Part shown: piece by piece, positions 5,020 through 5,433 of the stretch | How positions within the stretch are numbered: the first letter of the stretch is position 1 | Layout: every line of letters starts with the position of its first letter | DNA from: an uncultured Hyphomicrobiales bacterium | Lineage (GTDB): Bacteria; Pseudomonadota; Alphaproteobacteria; Rhizobiales; Beijerinckiaceae | Reading direction: 5' to 3' | DNA: 5,433 nt | NCBI GenBank assembly: GCA_903932565.1 | Contig: CAIZGQ010000512.1 | Span: 1 to 5,433, forward strand | The notes under the pieces: model-generated | Databases searched by the model: none | Seen by the model: the letters and a program-made list of their open reading frames with translations, nothing else | What the model was told of the DNA's origin: nothing | Program-made: the position numbers and the translations under genes

Positions 5020-5433
5020 GCGAGACATTCAACTTGCAGCGCCGATTGGTGGCCGAGGCGCTCGGCTCGGCGCTTTTGGTGGCCACAGTCGTCGGCTCGG
5101 GCATCATGGCGGAGAGCTTGACCAAGGATGTCGCGCTGGCTCTGCTCGGCAACACGCTTGCGACAGGTGCCGTGCTCGTGGTGCTGATTTCGATTTTAGG
5201 CCCGATTTCCGGGGCGCATTTCAATCCGGTCGTGTCGCTGATCGCAGCCGCGCGACGTGACATGCCGATGCGCGAGGCGGGTTTGTATAGTGTGGCGCAG
5301 ATCATCGGCTGCATTGCGGGCGCGCTGATGGCGCATCTCATGTTTGATTTGCCGGTTATCCAAATGTCCCAAAAGCTGCGGACCGGTGGCGCGCAATGGT
5401 TCTCTGAGGGTGTCGCCACCTTCGGCCTGATCC
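5016..5433 (+). CDS. aqpS: Aquaglyceroporin of the arsenic operon (N-terminal 139 residues, runs off window)
   Basis: The frame opens at ATG 5016 in an ATGA overlap with the arsC stop and stays open to the window end. It shows the first half of a major intrinsic protein: membrane helices at about residues 11-31 (LVAEALGSALLVATVVGSGIM) and 41-61, the re-entrant loop SGAHFNPVVSL (65-75), then a third helix at 88-108. The pore motif reads Asn-Pro-Val (70-72) instead of Asn-Pro-Ala. In Sinorhizobium meliloti the ars operon contains arsR, aqpS and arsC, and AqpS replaces an active ArsB pump by letting arsenite flow out down its gradient. The same role is inferred here. There is no clear ribosome binding site, so translation is probably coupled to arsC. 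The second NPA motif and the selectivity-filter residues lie mostly outside the window. Confidence 0.9.
   Translation, partial: MSETFNLQRRLVAEALGSALLVATVVGSGIMAESLTKDVALALLGNTLATGAVLVVLISILGPISGAHFNPVVSLIAAARRDMPMREAGLYSVAQIIGCIAGALMAHLMFDLPVIQMSQKLRTGGAQWFSEGVATFGLI

Noticed and set aside
4871..5419. Minus-strand 182-codon frame opposite arsC and aqpS
   Set aside because: It is the shadow of the aquaglyceroporin frame, whose membrane helices and NPV motif are clear.

Overview
The window looks like a chromosomal or large-replicon segment of an alphaproteobacterium of moderate GC content, probably from the Rhizobiales/Rhodobacterales side. Two things point there. One is an arsenic operon in which an aquaglyceroporin gene follows arsR and arsC, as in Sinorhizobium. 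The other is a DUF1217 protein, a family I associate with flagellar regions of rhizobia and relatives. No rRNA, tRNA, CRISPR array, transposase or integrase is visible.

Layout. Bases 1-558 (minus strand) carry the N-terminal part of a Tat-exported cupredoxin/multicopper-oxidase-fold protein that has lost most copper ligands in its first domain. Bases 559-803 are non-coding, with a short GC-rich hairpin and a 13-base direct repeat. Bases 804-1052 (minus) encode a probable small single-pass membrane protein. Bases 3685-1203 (minus) form a tight three-gene unit, in order of transcription: a 344-residue protein with four helical repeats, a seven-histidine run and Asp-rich calcium-type loops; a 267-residue DUF1217 protein; and a 210-residue GNAT acetyltransferase resembling E. 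coli AaaT/YhhY. The first two genes are joined by a 10-base gap that holds a near-perfect ribosome binding site, and the second and third by a single base. Bases 3686-4132 are a divergent intergenic region with a perfect 16-base palindrome. Bases 4133-5433 (plus) are arsR-arsC-aqpS, each pair overlapping by four bases (ATGA); aqpS runs off the window.

How the genes work together. The ars operon is a complete small circuit as far as it is visible. ArsR senses As(III) through C-terminal cysteines, ArsC reduces arsenate to arsenite, and the aquaglyceroporin lets arsenite leave down its gradient. The divergent minus-strand unit is the least understood part. It combines a probable metal-binding or surface/secreted repeat protein, a flagellar-cluster-associated family of unknown function, and an acetyltransferase. 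Its first two products are rich in Ser, Thr, Ala and Gln and have no classical signal peptide. The repeat protein and this gene combination are the best candidates here for something undescribed.
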